Shown: one piece after another, positions 62,380 through 64,000 of the stretch
How the letters are laid out: each line of letters starts with the position of its first letter
Numbering within the stretch: position 1 is the stretch's first letter
Source: Streptomyces fildesensis
GTDB lineage: Bacteria; Actinomycetota; Actinomycetes; Streptomycetales; Streptomycetaceae
Reading direction: 5' to 3'
Assembly (NCBI RefSeq): GCF_016107395.1
Contig: NZ_JAAIKO010000018.1
Coordinates: forward strand, 1 to 64,000
DNA length: 64,000 nt
The notes under the pieces: generated by a model
Database searches by the model: none
What the model was told of the DNA's origin: nothing
The model's input: only the letters and a program-made list of their open reading frames with translations
Position numbers and translations under genes: made by a program

Positions 62380-64000
62380 TTGACCATCCCGCCACCGCTC
62401 CGAGGCACCGGCTGGCAGCTCGCCGCCCGCCGCATGCTGGCCAAGATGCTCGCCGAGTACGCGTACGAAGCCGTCATCACCCCGGAGCCGGATCCCGACG
62501 CCGACGCCGACGCCGCCCTCGACACCGGAACCGGAACCGGAACCGGCACCGGCACCGGGTCCCGTTCCGGGACCGGCTGGTCGCCCTACCGGCTGGTGCT
62601 GCGCGACGACGTCGTCTACCGGTTCCGCGCCCGCCGCGGTGCCTATGGCAGCTGGTCCGTGGACGCCGGCTCCATCACGCCCACCGGCGACCCGCTGCAC
62701 TTCCTCGCCCATGGACACGACACCGTGCTGGACCTGCCGGGCGACACCACGGGGCATCTGATCCGCGAACTCCTGGCGACGCTGGCCGCCGATGTCCGGC
62801 TCGACGCCTCCGCCGTCACCGCCGCCGAGCTCGCCGCACTGGACTACGCCGACCTCGAAGGCCACCAGACCGGCCACCCCTGGCTCGTCGCCAACAAGGG
62901 CCGGCTCGGCTTCTCCGCCGCCGACTCCGCCTTATGGGCTCCTGAGGCCCGCCGGCACCACCGCCTTCCCTGGATCGCCGTCCACCGCGACCTCGCCCAG
63001 TACCGGGGCGTCGCCGCCCTGGACACCCCCGACCGGCTCTACGCCGAAGAACTCCCCCCGGACGTACGCGCCGGCTTCGCCCGCACCATCACCGACCAGG
63101 GGCGCGACCCCGCCGACTACCTCCTGCTGCCCGTCCACCCCTGGCAGTGGGAGGAGACGATCGCACCCCTCTTCGCCGCTCATCTCGCCGACGGTTCCAT
63201 CCTGCCCCTCGCCACTGACAACGACCTGCGGCTGCCCCAGCAGTCGATCAGGACCTTCCTCAACACCAGCCGCCCGGACCGCCGCACGGTCAAGCTGCCG
63301 CTGTCGGTCCTCAACACCCTCGTGTGGCGCGGGCTGCCCACCGAGCGCACCCTCGCCGCCCCCGCGGTCACCGCCTGGGTGCACGGTCTGCGGGACGCCG
63401 ACCCCTTCCTGCGCGACGAGACCCGGGTGATCCTGCTCGGCGAGGTCGCCTCGATCACCGTCGAACACCCGCTGTACGACCGGATCCCGGGCGTGCCCTA
63501 CCAGTACCGCGAACTCCTCGGCTGTATCTGGCGCGAGCCGCTCACCGGCCGGCTCGGCCCCGGCGAGCGGGCCCGTACGCTCGCGGCGCTGCTGCACACC
63601 GACCCGGAAGGGCGCGCCTTCACCGCCGAGCTCGTCGAACGCTCCGGGCTGGCGCCGCGCGTCTGGCTGCGCCATCTGTTCGCGGCCCTGCTGCCCCCGC
63701 TGCTGCACTTCCTGTACCAGTACGGGACGGTCTTCTCCCCGCACGGCGAGAACGCCATCGTCGTCTTCGACGAGCACGACATTCCCGTGCGGCTCGCCGT
63801 CAAGGACTTCGTCGACGACATGAACGTCTCCGCGGAGCCGCTGCCGGAACACGGGTCGATGCCCGCGGACGTCCGCGCGGTGCTGCTCACCGAACCCCCG
63901 GCCTTCCTGACCCAGTTCATCCACTCCGGGCTCTTCATCGGGGTGTTCCGGTACCTCGCGCCGCTGTGCGAGGACCAGTTGGGCGTCCCGGAAGGCGATT
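62380..64000 (+). CDS. NRPS-independent siderophore synthetase (IucA/IucC family), second copy, partial
   Basis: The frame opens at TTG 62380, with AGAGGAG eight bases upstream, and is still open at the window end after 540 codons, so the C-terminus is missing. NIS synthetase motifs: GHQTGHPWLVANKGRLGFSAAD, LLLPVHPWQWEE, QQSIRTFLNTSRPDRRTVKLPLSVLNT and FSPHGENAIVVFDEHDIPVRLAVKDFVDDMNVS. It corresponds to RhbF in operon order and would complete the siderophore by a second condensation. A run of Thr-Gly dipeptides (residues about 49-60) interrupts the N-terminal region. Confidence 0.92.
   Translation, partial: MTIPPPLRGTGWQLAARRMLAKMLAEYAYEAVITPEPDPDADADAALDTGTGTGTGTGTGSRSGTGWSPYRLVLRDDVVYRFRARRGAYGSWSVDAGSITPTGDPLHFLAHGHDTVLDLPGDTTGHLIRELLATLAADVRLDASAVTAAELAALDYADLEGHQTGHPWLVANKGRLGFSAADSALWAPEARRHHRLPWIAVHRDLAQYRGVAALDTPDRLYAEELPPDVRAGFARTITDQGRDPADYLLLPVHPWQWEETIAPLFAAHLADGSILPLATDNDLRLPQQSIRTFLNTSRPDRRTVKLPLSVLNTLVWRGLPTERTLAAPAVTAWVHGLRDADPFLRDETRVILLGEVASITVEHPLYDRIPGVPYQYRELLGCIWREPLTGRLGPGERARTLAALLHTDPEGRAFTAELVERSGLAPRVWLRHLFAALLPPLLHFLYQYGTVFSPHGENAIVVFDEHDIPVRLAVKDFVDDMNVSAEPLPEHGSMPADVRAVLLTEPPAFLTQFIHSGLFIGVFRYLAPLCEDQLGVPEGD
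62524..62559 (+). repeat. In-frame 6-bp repeat (ACCGGM) in the second NIS synthetase
   Basis: Six consecutive ACCGGA/ACCGGC/ACCGGG hexamers encode TGTGTGTGTGTG. Copy-number change would keep the reading frame and only lengthen this loop. Confidence 0.9.

Overview
The window is chromosomal DNA of a Streptomyces or very close relative. It is very GC-rich with strong G/C bias at third codon positions and many GTG/TTG starts. Gene order matches the conserved Streptomyces core from the osmotic-stress osaABC locus through ftsK, rimO-pgsA-cinA-clgR, dps, lhr-nei, recA-recX, gluABCD, miaB, miaA, dapF, rsh and hflX. No phage, transposase, CRISPR array or plasmid function is visible, so this looks like stable chromosome rather than an island.

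Layout. Bases 1-1042 hold the 3' end of a 5S rRNA with its terminator, a truncated DegT-type aminotransferase relic and tRNA-Thr(GGT). Bases 1092-10345 are the stress-signalling block: osaC (multidomain SpoIIE-type phosphatase/RsbW-like kinase) divergent from osaA, a soluble hybrid histidine kinase with about eleven tandem HAMP units on an exact 276-bp period, then the response regulator osaB. Bases 10460-18242 carry ftsK, a RodZ-like protein, rimO, pgsA, cinA, clgR and dps. Bases 18535-31924 carry a structured leader with a small membrane protein, a short-chain dehydrogenase, nei-lhr (DNA repair), an AraC regulator with azlCD, a toroid-fold protein, a K+ channel-CLC pair, a DUF3046 protein and an AI-2E family membrane protein. 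Bases 31983-33832 are recA-recX, with both a LexA-type box and a PafBC-type promoter.

Bases 35935-45072 look like an amino-acid uptake and sensing neighbourhood. It has the gluABCD ABC importer, a divergent two-component system, a membrane Ser/Thr kinase whose extracellular domain is a paralogue of the neighbouring GluB binding protein, and an orphan TAXI binding protein. This is the most interesting functional grouping in the window. Bases 45212-57812 return to housekeeping: miaB, an extradiol-dioxygenase-like protein, two small acidic or antitoxin-like proteins, miaA, a membrane protein, dapF, a Rel/Spo homologue with a doubtful synthetase site, an M1 peptidase, hflX and a lipoprotein serine protease. 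Bases 58006-64000 are an NRPS-independent siderophore operon (PLP aminotransferase, IucA/IucC synthetase, GNAT acetyltransferase, second IucA/IucC synthetase cut by the window end).

Two window-wide patterns stand out. At least nine genes have a TANNNT hexamer 6-7 nt before the start codon, as expected of leaderless mRNAs. Short in-frame or near-stop tandem repeats sit at the 3' ends or linkers of many genes. Functional statements about individual genes rest on motifs read by eye and on knowledge of the families; no database search was possible.
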